Below are positions 37,698-46,917 of a DNA stretch of 64,000 nt, in pieces. A program made the translations under genes and the position numbers. The notes beneath the pieces are model-generated. The model was not told the DNA's origin. It searched no databases and saw only the letters and a program-made list of their open reading frames with translations. This stretch comes from Acholeplasmataceae bacterium. GTDB lineage: Bacteria; Bacillota_I; Bacilli_A; Acholeplasmatales; Acholeplasmataceae. The DNA is taken from the NCBI GenBank assembly GCA_007692425.1, contig RECG01000006.1, positions 89,288-153,287 of the forward strand, written 5' to 3'. Position 1 is the first letter of the stretch, and each line of letters starts with the position of its first letter.

Positions 37698-38368
37698 AGG
37701 CTTTACTGAAAAAGCTCAAGCTTCCTTATCAAGATGAATCGCTCTATCAAACAGCATTGACCCACGCGTCATACGCCTATGAACAACAGACCGAAAAAAA
37801 CGAACAACTTGAATTTCTGGGTGACGCGGTCCTGGGTTTGCTGATGACCGATTATCTTTATAAGGAAGCTTTGACCGATGAAGGCACCATGTCCAAAAAG
37901 AAGGCGAAAGCCGTCTCGGAGGAAGCGTTGGTGGCCTATGCGGAAAAAATCAATTTGAAATCATACATCAGACTCGGCAAGGGTGAAGAGGCCAAAGGGC
38001 CCAATGACGCCATGATCGCCGATGCTTTCGAGGCCTTGCTCGGTGCGGTTTACATCGATCTCGGTTTTCAACATGTTTATGATTTGTTTCACCGGATCGT
38101 GGTGCCATACCTCGACCAGGCTTTGCGTATCAAGGATTACAAGTCATCACTGCAGGAGTTGATTCACAGTGGCGACAAACGAAACATCAGTTATCATTTG
38201 ATTCATGAAACCGGGCCTTCGCACGACAAACGGTTCGAAATTGTTGTCAAATTGGATAAAACCATCGTGCTTGGCACCGGTAAGGGCAAAACCAAAAAAG
38301 AAGCGGAACAACATGCCGCCAAAGACGCTTTGAAGAAGGGGCATTATGATTCTAAAGAGACTTTTTGA
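37694..38368 (+). CDS. rnc: Ribonuclease III
   Basis: Cleaves double-stranded RNA in rRNA and mRNA processing. Catalytic signature EQLEFLGDAVLGLL (near 36), second acidic site NDAMIADAFEALLGAVY and a C-terminal dsRBD (KSSLQELIHSGDKRN..KEAEQHAAKDAL). 224 residues. Overlaps the DnaD-like gene by 23 nt. Confidence 0.96.
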   Translation: MKALLKKLKLPYQDESLYQTALTHASYAYEQQTEKNEQLEFLGDAVLGLLMTDYLYKEALTDEGTMSKKKAKAVSEEALVAYAEKINLKSYIRLGKGEEAKGPNDAMIADAFEALLGAVYIDLGFQHVYDLFHRIVVPYLDQALRIKDYKSSLQELIHSGDKRNISYHLIHETGPSHDKRFEIVVKLDKTIVLGTGKGKTKKEAEQHAAKDALKKGHYDSKETF

Positions 38369-38963
38369 AGAATATGATCTTGCCATCGAGCGCATCCTGA
38401 TCAAGGAATACAAACGACTTCATCTCACCATGCCCGAGATGTCTGTCTTGCTGGCCTTGTTTTCCATATACAAGAAAAGAAAGACATTTTCCCTCGCCGC
38501 CATCGCCAGGCGGGTGGAATACCATCAAAACGACATCGGCACCTACGTCGATGCCTTGATTGAAAAGGGTTTCGTCATCATCGGCTTGGAAAAAACCAAG
38601 GACCAGAAAGCACGCGAAGTGTTTGATTTGGATCCGACATTCAAGAAAATCGAAGCGTGTTACCGTCAAGATGAAATCGAAAAGAACAAAGTGATCCACG
38701 AGGGGCATGTCCAGGAAACCATCCGTTTGTTTGAACAAGGGCTCGGACGCTTGCTGATGCCTTATGAATTGGAAAACATCAGGCGTTGGTATGATGAAAA
38801 CACATATCCGCACGAGGCCATCATCAAAGCCATCAAGCAGGCTGAAGGACGCGTCAGCATCAAGCATGTGGAACGGACACTGACCCAGATCATCCCTGAA
38901 CCGGTTGAAATCCCTGAAGAAATTGAACACGTGTTGGACGACTTGTACAAAAAAATCAAATGA
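38346..38963 (+). CDS. dnaD: DnaD-domain protein
   Basis: A 205-residue protein. An N-terminal winged-helix-like region (TMPEMSVLLALFSIYKKRKTF, about 25-90) precedes a DnaD C-terminal domain (LGRLLMPYELENIRRWYDEN, YPHEAIIKAIKQAEGR, about 125-175). DnaD helps load the replicative helicase during initiation and restart. The dnaD-nth pair matches B. subtilis. The final residues (VLDDLYKKIK) are acidic/basic tail. Confidence 0.85.
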   Translation: MILKRLFEEYDLAIERILIKEYKRLHLTMPEMSVLLALFSIYKKRKTFSLAAIARRVEYHQNDIGTYVDALIEKGFVIIGLEKTKDQKAREVFDLDPTFKKIEACYRQDEIEKNKVIHEGHVQETIRLFEQGLGRLLMPYELENIRRWYDENTYPHEAIIKAIKQAEGRVSIKHVERTLTQIIPEPVEIPEEIEHVLDDLYKKIK

Positions 38964-39598
38964 CACACACCACACGCATTCTTGATACACTCGATGCCAT
39001 GTTTCCTGATGCGAAAGTCGAACTCGTTCACCGCAACCACTTTGAACTGTTGATTGCCGTGGTGTTAAGCGCCCAGGCAACCGATGTCAGCGTCAATCAA
39101 GTGACACCCGCCTTGTTTAAGAGATATCCGACACCGCAAAAACTGGCAAAAGCCGACATCCATGATGTCGAAAACATCATCAGAACCATCGGCCTTTATC
39201 ACAACAAAGCCAAAAACATCATTACGCTCGCCCACGTCTTGAACACACAACATCAAGGCATGGTCCCATCGGACCGGCAAGCGCTTGAAGCGCTACCCGG
39301 CGTCGGACGAAAAACCGCCAATGTCGTTTTGAGCAATGCTTTTGGCATCCCCGCCCTGGCGGTCGATACCCATGTGGCGCGTGTATCAGTCAGACTGGGA
39401 TTCGCAAAACCAGGGGATCATGTCCTGACCATCGAAAAAAAACTGATGCGACACATCCCTGAACAGCATTGGCAGAAGGTGCACCACCAATTGATTTTCT
39501 TTGGGCGCTATCACTGTCTGGCAAGGCAGCCACGCTGTTCCACATGTCCGCTCCATGACATCTGCACATATCCCATGAAAACTCCCAAGGAGGCTTGA
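38960..39598 (+). CDS. nth: Endonuclease III
   Basis: DNA glycosylase/AP lyase that removes oxidised pyrimidines. Helix-hairpin-helix LPGVGRKTANVVLSNAF with catalytic Lys, Asp in ALAVDTHVARVSVRLG, and a C-terminal [4Fe-4S] set (CLARQPRCSTCPLHDIC, spacing 6-2-5). 212 residues. ATGA overlap with dnaD. Confidence 0.96.
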   Translation: MTHTTRILDTLDAMFPDAKVELVHRNHFELLIAVVLSAQATDVSVNQVTPALFKRYPTPQKLAKADIHDVENIIRTIGLYHNKAKNIITLAHVLNTQHQGMVPSDRQALEALPGVGRKTANVVLSNAFGIPALAVDTHVARVSVRLGFAKPGDHVLTIEKKLMRHIPEQHWQKVHHQLIFFGRYHCLARQPRCSTCPLHDICTYPMKTPKEA

Positions 39599-39621
39599 AA
39601 CCACGGTTTCAAATCTCTTTT
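39595..39621 (+). terminator. Weak intrinsic terminator after nth
   Basis: TTGAAACC (39595-39602) and GGTTTCAA (39605-39612) form a stem, followed by TCTCTTTTTT. The hairpin overlaps the nth stop codon. Confidence 0.5.
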
Positions 39622-39633
39622 TTCAAAAAATTT

Positions 39634-39663
39634 TTGATTTCAAATAGGGGTTAGAGATATAAT
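39634..39663 (+). promoter_or_regulatory. Promoter of the XRE-type regulator gene
   Basis: TTGATT (39634-39639), an 18-nt spacer and TATAAT (39658-39663). Confidence 0.6.
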
Positions 39664-39687
39664 GTGCACAAAAAATGGAGGTTTGAC

Positions 39688-40947
39688 ATGAACATCAATT
39701 TATTACAACTGAAAAAACAACTCAAGCAAAGGAGGCAACAACGACTTTATGAGTCAAAGCCGCTCGGGTCCGCCATCAAGTTCAAACGCAGACAAATGAA
39801 CATGACGCTCGAGGAAGGCGCGGAGGGGATTTGCAGCGTCTCTTACCTGAGTAAGCTTGAAAACAATCTGATCGAGGTCGGTGAAAAGTTTGTCGATCGG
39901 TTGATTGATCGCTTTGATCTCAAAGAAGTCGAAGATACCAGCATCGAACAGTATCATGGACACAAACTCATGCTGGTCGACCACATGGTCAGACAAACAC
40001 GACCGGAAGACACGCTTGCAGGCTACGGTCAACGACACGATGTCCAGGCCCAACTCATCCGCATGGTCCATCACACCTGTCAAGGCAGAAGCGATCTCGC
40101 ATTCCGTTCGTATCATGATGTCAGGTTGTACCTGCCCCGCCTGCACGATGATGAAGTCGGTTTGTTCCTATACTGTCTGCATGACATACTTTACAAGGTG
40201 GAACGTTATCAAGACGCCTATGAGCTGTTGTTGTTGATTCCGGAAAAGGCACTCATGTTGCACAAGATGAAATTACTGGTCATGCGTGGTAAACTCAAAA
40301 ACGCGTTTGCCATGCATCGCCTGTCAGAAATCATGACATCATACAGGCCTTACATCAGACTGTCATTGGAACTGCAATATTATCATCTGGTCTATGAGAT
40401 TGAAGCAGACCATCTCAAGTTTGAAACCGCCTATCAACCGTTGGCGCACATCCTTGACAAACTGGCTGTCATGCAGCAGATTGATCAACAACAAGCCGCG
40501 TTGATCCATCTGCACGCCTTGTTTCACCAACATCGTTATGAAGCGGTCATTGAACTCTCGGAAGCCAATAAGGCATTACCGCTTGAAGGGTATAAAATCT
40601 ATTTGTTGGCCGTCGATCAACTCGGTGACCAGGCCCGCATGCAACGATTGCTCAAAGCCGACCAGCCATCTTACAAGCCGACGCCTTCGCTCTATCTTTT
40701 GATGCGTCATCTACACTACAAATATTTGTGCGAAAAAGAAGAAATGCTGAGTTATTTGCGAAGCGACATCCTTGGCGTCAGACACATCACCGACGATTAT
40801 CTGCTTTTACATCACCTGATGGTCGATACCCAAAAACTGTTTTCAAGGTACCATTATTACAAGGAGGCGGTCCAGGTCACCAGCAAGTTATTGCCGGTGA
40901 TCCGTCACTTGCAAAAGCGTCCCCCGAATGAATCATTCACTCCATGA
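39688..40947 (+). CDS. XRE-type HTH regulator with TPR-like C-terminal region
   Basis: A 419-residue protein. A helix-turn-helix of the XRE type spans about 25-75 (GSAIKFKRRQMNMTLEEGAEG, then ICSVSYLSKLENNLIEV). The rest is all-helical and TPR-like (about 110-400). This is the architecture of Rgg/PlcR/PrgX-like peptide-responsive regulators and of some phage-type activators. No small signal peptide gene was found beside it. The neighbouring ABC exporter downstream could be a target. ATG 39688 follows a strong SD (TGGAGG). Confidence 0.75.
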   Translation: MNINLLQLKKQLKQRRQQRLYESKPLGSAIKFKRRQMNMTLEEGAEGICSVSYLSKLENNLIEVGEKFVDRLIDRFDLKEVEDTSIEQYHGHKLMLVDHMVRQTRPEDTLAGYGQRHDVQAQLIRMVHHTCQGRSDLAFRSYHDVRLYLPRLHDDEVGLFLYCLHDILYKVERYQDAYELLLLIPEKALMLHKMKLLVMRGKLKNAFAMHRLSEIMTSYRPYIRLSLELQYYHLVYEIEADHLKFETAYQPLAHILDKLAVMQQIDQQQAALIHLHALFHQHRYEAVIELSEANKALPLEGYKIYLLAVDQLGDQARMQRLLKADQPSYKPTPSLYLLMRHLHYKYLCEKEEMLSYLRSDILGVRHITDDYLLLHHLMVDTQKLFSRYHYYKEAVQVTSKLLPVIRHLQKRPPNESFTP

Positions 40948-40970
40948 AAGGCGCAAGCCTTTCTTTTTTT
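40946..40970 (+). terminator. Intrinsic terminator after the XRE regulator
   Basis: GAAAGGC (40946-40952), GCAA tetraloop, GCCTTTC (40957-40963), then a T-run. The stem starts at the gene's last codons. Confidence 0.85.
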
Positions 40971-40993
40971 AGCGTAAGCAAGGCATTTTCACA

Positions 40994-41022
40994 TTGACTA
41001 TTTGACAACCTTGAGATATACT
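40994..41022 (+). promoter_or_regulatory. Promoter of the ABC exporter operon
   Basis: TTGACT (40994-40999), a 17-nt spacer and TATACT (41017-41022). A second TTGACA at 41002-41007 has no -10 at a suitable distance. Confidence 0.65.
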
Positions 41023-41056
41023 TAATAAGGTTACCATGCGTTAAGGAGGAAATGCC

Positions 41057-42898
41057 ATGCGATTGCGTCGCTTGCTTGGCTTGGCCAGGGGCTTCTTCGT
41101 GCTCTTTCTGGTCGCGGCGTTTCTGACCGCTTTCCACCAGTGGACATACACGAATGTACCCTTGTTCACGCAATACCTGATCAGACATCTTTTAGAACAG
41201 CCCGGCATCGGGGATGCGACGGTGATTGTCAATCCCGTCAACCTGCCGTCTTTTGTCATGGATTATCTCGCCCGCGGCACGAGCGTGCTCAATGTCGTGA
41301 TCCGCATCGCCATGGGCTTGCTGATACTACAACTTTTCCGCTTTACCTTGCGCTTTTTCGAAATGTCCTTGCGAGGTTTCCTGCATGAAAGACTGGGCGA
41401 AAAATTACGTATCAGGTTGTATCGCCACATCCAGGACCTGCCCTATGAGTTTCATAACAAGGCGGATTCGGGTGACTTGATCCAACGTGTGACATCTGAT
41501 ATTGAAACCACGTCCAATTTTTTGACAGGGCGCATGCTGGACATCGTTTTTTTGATGGCAACCCTCGTTTTCGGCGCCTATCAACTCTATTTGATCAATC
41601 CGATCATGGTCTGGGTCAGTTTGGCGATTGTGCCGCTTGTGGCTATTTCTTCGACCATTTATTTTGTCAAGATTGATAAAATCTTCAAAGCCATCGAAGA
41701 GATGGAATCGGACATGATGACAGTCATCCAGGAAAATCTATCCGGTGCCCGCGTGGTCCGCGCCTTTGCCAATGAACAGTATGAAATCGAGAAGATGGAA
41801 GGCAAAAACAAGGTGTACACCAAGGAACTCATCAGGGCCAACAAAATCGTCGCCATTTACTGGGGCGTGATGGATTTTGTCGGCATCGCGCAATATCTGG
41901 TCATCATCGTGATCGGTGTTCACTTTGTCCAACAAGGCGAGATGGATGCCGCTGCCGTGGTGGCCTCCCTCATGTTGGTCGGCATGTTGATCTGGCCGAT
42001 TCGCGGTCTTGGCCGCATCATCAATGATTTTGGCAAGGCGTTGGTGGCTTCGGACCGCATCAACGAGATTCTTGACAAGGTCGGCGAATATGAACATGAT
42101 GGCAGCCAGACGCCGGACATCAAAGGAAAAATCGAGTTCAAAAACGTCTCATTCAAATTTAGTGACACCGACCAACATTTGTTGACAAGTGTCAATTTCA
42201 GCATCGATGCCGGGCAGACGGTAGCCATCATCGGTCGTACCGGTAGTGGCAAATCGACCATCATCAACCTGCTACTCAGGATGTATGACTATCAGGATGG
42301 TGATATCCTGATTGACGGCATACCACTCAAGGATATCAAGAAGAAACACATCAGACAGCAGATTGGTGTCGTGTTGCAAGATCCGTTCCTATATTCGAAA
42401 ACCGTTTATGAAAACATTGCCATCGCGCAGAAGGATGCGGATCAGGAACGTGTCCGTCGTGCTGCCGTGATTGCCGCATTGGAAAAAGATATCAAAACCT
42501 TCAAACAAGGTTATGAAACGATTGTCGGCGAAAAAGGGACCACGTTGTCCGGTGGCCAGAAACAACGTGTCGCCATCGCCCGTGTGTTGGTGGCGGACAA
42601 GCCCATCTTGATTTTTGATGATGCATTAAGCGCGGTCGACACCAAGACCGACATGATGATCAGAAACGCGCTTGCCGACAAGGAAAGCAAACAGACCACC
42701 ATCATCATCACCCATCGCATCACCACCGCGAAGGAAGCCGACCAGATCATCGTCATTGAAAATGGCAGCATCGCGGCCATCGGCACCCACGCGGTCTTGT
42801 CCAAGCAGCCAGGATTGTATCAGAAATTATGGAGTATTCAAGGCAAGCTTGAACAAGAGTTCCAGGCGATGCTCAAGGCAGGTGAGCACCATGCATAG
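41057..42898 (+). CDS. ABC exporter half-transporter, subunit A (degenerate Walker B)
   Basis: A 613-residue type IV ABC exporter with six membrane helices (about 1-310) and one NBD. Walker A is GRTGSGKST and the signature is the consensus TLSGGQKQR, but Walker B reads LIFDDALSAVD, with Asp where the catalytic Glu should be. The SD is TAAGGAGG. It overlaps subunit B by 8 nt. Together the pair resembles heterodimeric multidrug exporters (BmrCD, LmrCD, TM287/288). The substrate cannot be read from sequence. Confidence 0.9.
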   Translation: MRLRRLLGLARGFFVLFLVAAFLTAFHQWTYTNVPLFTQYLIRHLLEQPGIGDATVIVNPVNLPSFVMDYLARGTSVLNVVIRIAMGLLILQLFRFTLRFFEMSLRGFLHERLGEKLRIRLYRHIQDLPYEFHNKADSGDLIQRVTSDIETTSNFLTGRMLDIVFLMATLVFGAYQLYLINPIMVWVSLAIVPLVAISSTIYFVKIDKIFKAIEEMESDMMTVIQENLSGARVVRAFANEQYEIEKMEGKNKVYTKELIRANKIVAIYWGVMDFVGIAQYLVIIVIGVHFVQQGEMDAAAVVASLMLVGMLIWPIRGLGRIINDFGKALVASDRINEILDKVGEYEHDGSQTPDIKGKIEFKNVSFKFSDTDQHLLTSVNFSIDAGQTVAIIGRTGSGKSTIINLLLRMYDYQDGDILIDGIPLKDIKKKHIRQQIGVVLQDPFLYSKTVYENIAIAQKDADQERVRRAAVIAALEKDIKTFKQGYETIVGEKGTTLSGGQKQRVAIARVLVADKPILIFDDALSAVDTKTDMMIRNALADKESKQTTIIITHRITTAKEADQIIVIENGSIAAIGTHAVLSKQPGLYQKLWSIQGKLEQEFQAMLKAGEHHA

Positions 42899-44720
42899 TG
42901 ACGACCAGGATGTGCAATACAAGGTGCGATTCAGCACCTGGAAGAAAATTCTAGGCATTATTTTCAAATCGAAGAAACACATCATCCTGCTGGCGACCTA
43001 CTCCGGTCTTTTAGCGCTGGCTGACGTGGCCATTCCGCTTTTCAACCGTTATGCCATCGACAACTTTTTCGTTGACGGCAACTACCAAAATTTCCCCTAT
43101 TTTGTCGCCGCCAACCTCTTGTTGGCCCTGGTGTTCGGCTTGTTGGTCTGGGGATTCATTCATGAGGCCGGCATCATCGAGGCTGAAACCAGTTATGAAC
43201 TGAGAAGGCAGGCGTTTCAAAACCTGCAACGCTTGTCTTATTCCTATTTTGACAAGACGCCGCAAGGCTGGGTCATGGCACGCATGACTTCTGATGCAAG
43301 GCGCTTGTCCCTGATCATCTCGTGGGGCCTGGTCGATTTCGTCTGGGCCGGCCTTTCGATGGTTTTGATTTTAGTGATTCTTTTCGTCACGAACGCACAG
43401 CTGGCATTGATTGTCACCATCATCCTGCCGTTCATGTTGGTCATCGCCTACGTCTTCAGACGGATTATTTTGAAACATCACCGGGTGGCCAGAAAACACA
43501 ATTCACAATTGACCGCACAATACAGCGAATCATTCTTAGGCGCCAAAACCACCAAGAGTCTTAGCATCGAAGAAGGCAATTTCATGGAGTTCGCGGACAC
43601 CGCACGGATCATGAAGCGCGCCAGCATCCGGGCGGTGGTGTCATCCGCCATGTTTTCCTCCATCATCATGATCCTCGCGTTTGTCGCGGTCGCCACCACC
43701 ATGTATCGCGGCAGCATCGAAGTCTTGCAATTGGTCATCACGATCGGAACCTTGCAGATGTTCATCGCCTACACCGTGAATTTTTTCGAACCTGTCATGG
43801 CCATCTCACGCATCTTGTCGGATTTTCAAAACGCCCAGGCTTCAGCTGAACGGACCGTCGGTCTGATCGAGACCAAATCAGATTTGGTCGACACGCCTGA
43901 AGTGGAAGCAGTCTATGGTACCTTGTTTGACAACAAGACTGAGAACTGGGAACGGCTCGAAGGGAAGGTCGAGTTTAAAGACATCACCTTTTTCTACAAG
44001 GAAGATGAAATCATCCTTGATCATTTCAATCTGGCCATCGAAAAGGGCCAAAGCGTTGCCTTGGTCGGTCATACCGGTTCAGGCAAAACGACATTGGTCA
44101 ACCTGCTTTCCCGTTTCTACGAACCACGTGCAGGACAGATTTTGATTGATGGCAAGGATTATCGGGAGCGCAGCATCAACTGGTTGCACAAACGGCTCGG
44201 TTATGTCCTTCAGACACCCCATCTGTTCAGTACGAACGTGATGGAGAACATTCGTTATGGCCGGCTCGATGCCAGTGATGAAGAGGTGATCGAAGCTGCC
44301 CGGACGGTCGGTGTCGATACCTTTGTCAAAGATCTTGAAGAAGGCTATCACACCCATGTCGGTGAAGGTGGAAACCGTTTGTCGGTCGGACAGAAACAAC
44401 TGATTTCATTTGCCCGTGCCGTTCTGGCCGACCCCCGCATTCTCATCTTGGATGAAGCCACCAGCTCCATCGATTCTGAATCCGAACAAGTCATTCAGGA
44501 AGCCACCAACACCTTGTTGAAAGGCAGAACCAGCATCATTGTCGCACACCGGCTGTCCACGATAGTCAATGCAGACTTGATCGTGATGCTTGACATGGGC
44601 AAGATCACCGAGATGGGCAACCATGAACAATTGCTTGCCAAGCGGGGCGAATACTTCGAACTTTATCGCAACCAGTTTTTCAAGGAAAAAGAAAAAGAAC
44701 TCGAAGACCAGATACGTTGA
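42891..44720 (+). CDS. ABC exporter half-transporter, subunit B (degenerate signature)
   Basis: A 609-residue half-exporter with a normal Walker B (LILDEATSSID) and Walker A (GHTGSGKTT) but a degenerate signature, RLSVGQKQL. Combined with subunit A, the dimer has one consensus ATP site (B's Walker motifs with A's LSGGQ) and one degenerate site. ATG 42891 follows AGGTGA; earlier in-frame starts are inside subunit A. The stop is followed by a large hairpin that reaches into the next gene. Confidence 0.9.
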   Translation: MHSDDQDVQYKVRFSTWKKILGIIFKSKKHIILLATYSGLLALADVAIPLFNRYAIDNFFVDGNYQNFPYFVAANLLLALVFGLLVWGFIHEAGIIEAETSYELRRQAFQNLQRLSYSYFDKTPQGWVMARMTSDARRLSLIISWGLVDFVWAGLSMVLILVILFVTNAQLALIVTIILPFMLVIAYVFRRIILKHHRVARKHNSQLTAQYSESFLGAKTTKSLSIEEGNFMEFADTARIMKRASIRAVVSSAMFSSIIMILAFVAVATTMYRGSIEVLQLVITIGTLQMFIAYTVNFFEPVMAISRILSDFQNAQASAERTVGLIETKSDLVDTPEVEAVYGTLFDNKTENWERLEGKVEFKDITFFYKEDEIILDHFNLAIEKGQSVALVGHTGSGKTTLVNLLSRFYEPRAGQILIDGKDYRERSINWLHKRLGYVLQTPHLFSTNVMENIRYGRLDASDEEVIEAARTVGVDTFVKDLEEGYHTHVGEGGNRLSVGQKQLISFARAVLADPRILILDEATSSIDSESEQVIQEATNTLLKGRTSIIVAHRLSTIVNADLIVMLDMGKITEMGNHEQLLAKRGEYFELYRNQFFKEKEKELEDQIR

Positions 44721-44727
44721 TTCAAGT

Positions 44728-44780
44728 AAAAAAACATGTGGACCGCTATCATCAGGTAGAGGTGATCCACATGTTTTTTT
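44728..44780 (+). terminator. Terminator-like hairpin containing the SD and start codon of the next gene
   Basis: A 15-bp perfect stem (44728-44742 with 44766-44780) is followed by, and includes, a seven-T run. The 23-nt loop can form an inner hairpin CTATC-atca-GGTAG (44746-44759). The loop also contains the SD (GGTGA, 44761-44765), and the 3' arm contains the ATG at 44771 of the Ig-repeat gene. It is probably the ABC operon terminator, and would also hide that start codon. Confidence 0.75.
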
Positions 44781-46855
44781 GGTTATGGGTAAGCCAGTTG
44801 TTGACATTGGCACAATTTCATGTCGTCTGGATCAACGATGTCATCGATGTCGACCTATATGATGACATTTACAATTATGTCATGCTTCCTGAAGCGCATT
44901 TGTACATGAACGGTGAACGCGTCCACGATGCCGAAACCGCCTACATGCGTGGTGTTGACAGGACGTTCATCTCATCGATCAACACCGGGATCGTGCGTGA
45001 TTATGACATCACATATCGTGTTGAATTCCCCGCTTACAGCCTGACTTTCACCAAAACCATCGTCTTCAGGGTGCGGGATGTCGAACCGCCTGTTATTCAT
45101 GCCGTTCCGGTTTTCAGGATTCCGTTAGGTTCACGCATGCCTGATTTGTTGGAAGGTTTCGTTTACAGCGACAACTATGACAAGACCGAAGACCTTCACG
45201 TGACCGTGACGAGTCATCAGGTCGTGTTGAACCGGATTGGCACCTATGAGGTCCATTACCAGGTCAAAGACAGTTCCGGCAACATCAGCACCGCGACGGG
45301 ACAAGTCGAAGTCTATGACCATCTCGCTCCTGACGTCATTCAAAAAAAAGCGGTGCTCCTGCCCTATGGCGACGTCTTCGATCCCCATGTCTTTTTCACC
45401 ATCAAGGACAACTACGATCACGTCCTGATCATCGAGGTCGACGACAGTCTTGTCGATTATCAGTTGGTCGGGACTTATCCGCTTATCATTCATGTGCGTG
45501 ATCAAAGCGGCAACACCACGACGGTCCAGACGACGTTGACCATCATTGACATCGTCAAACCGTTCATCCGCCTACGCTCGCACCTCCCCGTGCTGCCCGT
45601 GCACGTCCCCATCGATGAGGCATTGCTCAGATCGTTGATTCTCGAGGCGGGTGATGATGTCGATCCGCTTGGCATCGATGATGTCATCATCAGCCATGAC
45701 ATCGATGTTGAAACCATCGGCACGTACAAGGTCTACTACACCTTGACAGATGGGTCGGGCAATGTCACCTTGGTGGTGGCCGATATCCGTGTGGCCGATC
45801 TCGAACCGCCCCGGATCACACTTTTGGAAACACCTGTTATCGAAGTGGGTGGCACCCTTCCGGATTTGTGGCAGTACGTCGATATCACAGACAACCACAC
45901 CCCTCGAGACCGCCTTGTCATCACCACGACCCACGACATCCGCCTGGACTTGATCGGTGTCTATGGGTGGCGTGTTGAAGCGACTGATGAAGCCAAGAAC
46001 ACGACAAGGCTTGACATCGCGGTTCATGTCGTCGACACCACCCCGCCACACATCATCCAGGTCGAACCGGTCATCATCACGGATTTTGCCAGCCGTTGCC
46101 TGCTGTCGTTTTTTCTCATCACGGACCACGGTGATGAGATTGAAGAAATGGACATTGTCATGGATGTTGATGCGGTCATCTTTCATGTTGCCGGCGTCTA
46201 TCCGTTGCGGATCCGCGCAACCGATCAAAGTGGCAACACCACATGGTTTGAAACCGAGGTTTATGTCATTGACATTGAGCCGCCGGTCATCGTCCTTCGT
46301 CAGGAACGGATCTATTTGCGTGTCGGCCAAAGCGATTATGATGTCATGGATAATCTGGCAGACATCCATGACAATCATGATGACCTGACGCATGCCGATG
46401 TCTTGGTCCATGGCGACATCGATTGGTCGAAACCAGGTGTTTATCACTTGGCGTTCGAAGTCACAGACAGCGCTGGCAACACGACCATTGCCACGTTCGA
46501 ACTCTATCTTGATGACATTGAACCACCCGTCATCACCAGCACCACGTTGTTTGTCAATGCGGGCGACCCGATCGATTTCCTTGAAGGCGTCCAGGTGACG
46601 GACAATGTCGGGATTCATCACATCAGCTGGTTTCCCCGGATCCTCGACACGACACTTCCCGGCGAAAAAATCGTGACCTACGTCGTCACCGATGTGCGCG
46701 GCAACATCACCATCCATGAACGCAAGATCATCATCTTGGCCCGAACCGGCGATTTGGCATTGACCGCATATTTACCGATGGGCATTGTCTCCATGTTGGG
46801 CGGAATGGCTGCCTATGCCATCAAACGCAAGACAGGCAAGGGCGATATCTTTTGA
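44771..46855 (+). CDS. Ig-like-repeat surface protein with C-terminal membrane anchor
   Basis: About 694 residues from ATG 44771. A hydrophobic N-terminus (FFWLWVSQLLTLAQF) acts as signal/anchor. Then come about seven bacterial Ig-like (DUF5011/HYR-like) repeats, each ending in a pattern such as YPLIIHVRDQSGNTT followed by a strand and (D)xEPPVI. A C-terminal helix (YLPMGIVSMLGGMAAYAI) and positive tail KRKTGKG anchor it; no LPXTG is seen. A longer frame from TTG 44717 would add 18 residues and cross the hairpin. Role unknown, probably adhesion or spacing at the surface. Confidence 0.75.
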   Translation: MFFWLWVSQLLTLAQFHVVWINDVIDVDLYDDIYNYVMLPEAHLYMNGERVHDAETAYMRGVDRTFISSINTGIVRDYDITYRVEFPAYSLTFTKTIVFRVRDVEPPVIHAVPVFRIPLGSRMPDLLEGFVYSDNYDKTEDLHVTVTSHQVVLNRIGTYEVHYQVKDSSGNISTATGQVEVYDHLAPDVIQKKAVLLPYGDVFDPHVFFTIKDNYDHVLIIEVDDSLVDYQLVGTYPLIIHVRDQSGNTTTVQTTLTIIDIVKPFIRLRSHLPVLPVHVPIDEALLRSLILEAGDDVDPLGIDDVIISHDIDVETIGTYKVYYTLTDGSGNVTLVVADIRVADLEPPRITLLETPVIEVGGTLPDLWQYVDITDNHTPRDRLVITTTHDIRLDLIGVYGWRVEATDEAKNTTRLDIAVHVVDTTPPHIIQVEPVIITDFASRCLLSFFLITDHGDEIEEMDIVMDVDAVIFHVAGVYPLRIRATDQSGNTTWFETEVYVIDIEPPVIVLRQERIYLRVGQSDYDVMDNLADIHDNHDDLTHADVLVHGDIDWSKPGVYHLAFEVTDSAGNTTIATFELYLDDIEPPVITSTTLFVNAGDPIDFLEGVQVTDNVGIHHISWFPRILDTTLPGEKIVTYVVTDVRGNITIHERKIIILARTGDLALTAYLPMGIVSMLGGMAAYAIKRKTGKGDIF

Positions 46856-46880
46856 CAAAAGCAAGGGCTTGACTTATAAT
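46852..46880 (+). promoter_or_regulatory. Consensus sigma-A promoter of the flavodoxin gene
   Basis: Perfect TTGACA (46852-46857), 17-nt spacer and perfect TATAAT (46875-46880). It is the best promoter in the window, and its -35 overlaps the upstream stop codon. Confidence 0.85.
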
Positions 46881-46917
46881 TGCAATGTAACCAAGTGAAG
46901 ACAAGGAGAACAAACAT

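Noticed and set aside
41002..41007. TTGACA as -35 of the ABC operon
   Set aside because: No -10 lies at 16-18 nt. The TTGACT eight bases upstream has exactly 17 nt to TATACT.
45572..46717. Minus-strand frame of 381 codons opposite the Ig-repeat gene
   Set aside because: Antisense to clear Ig-like repeats with strong sense-strand coding pattern; no SD and no recognisable product.
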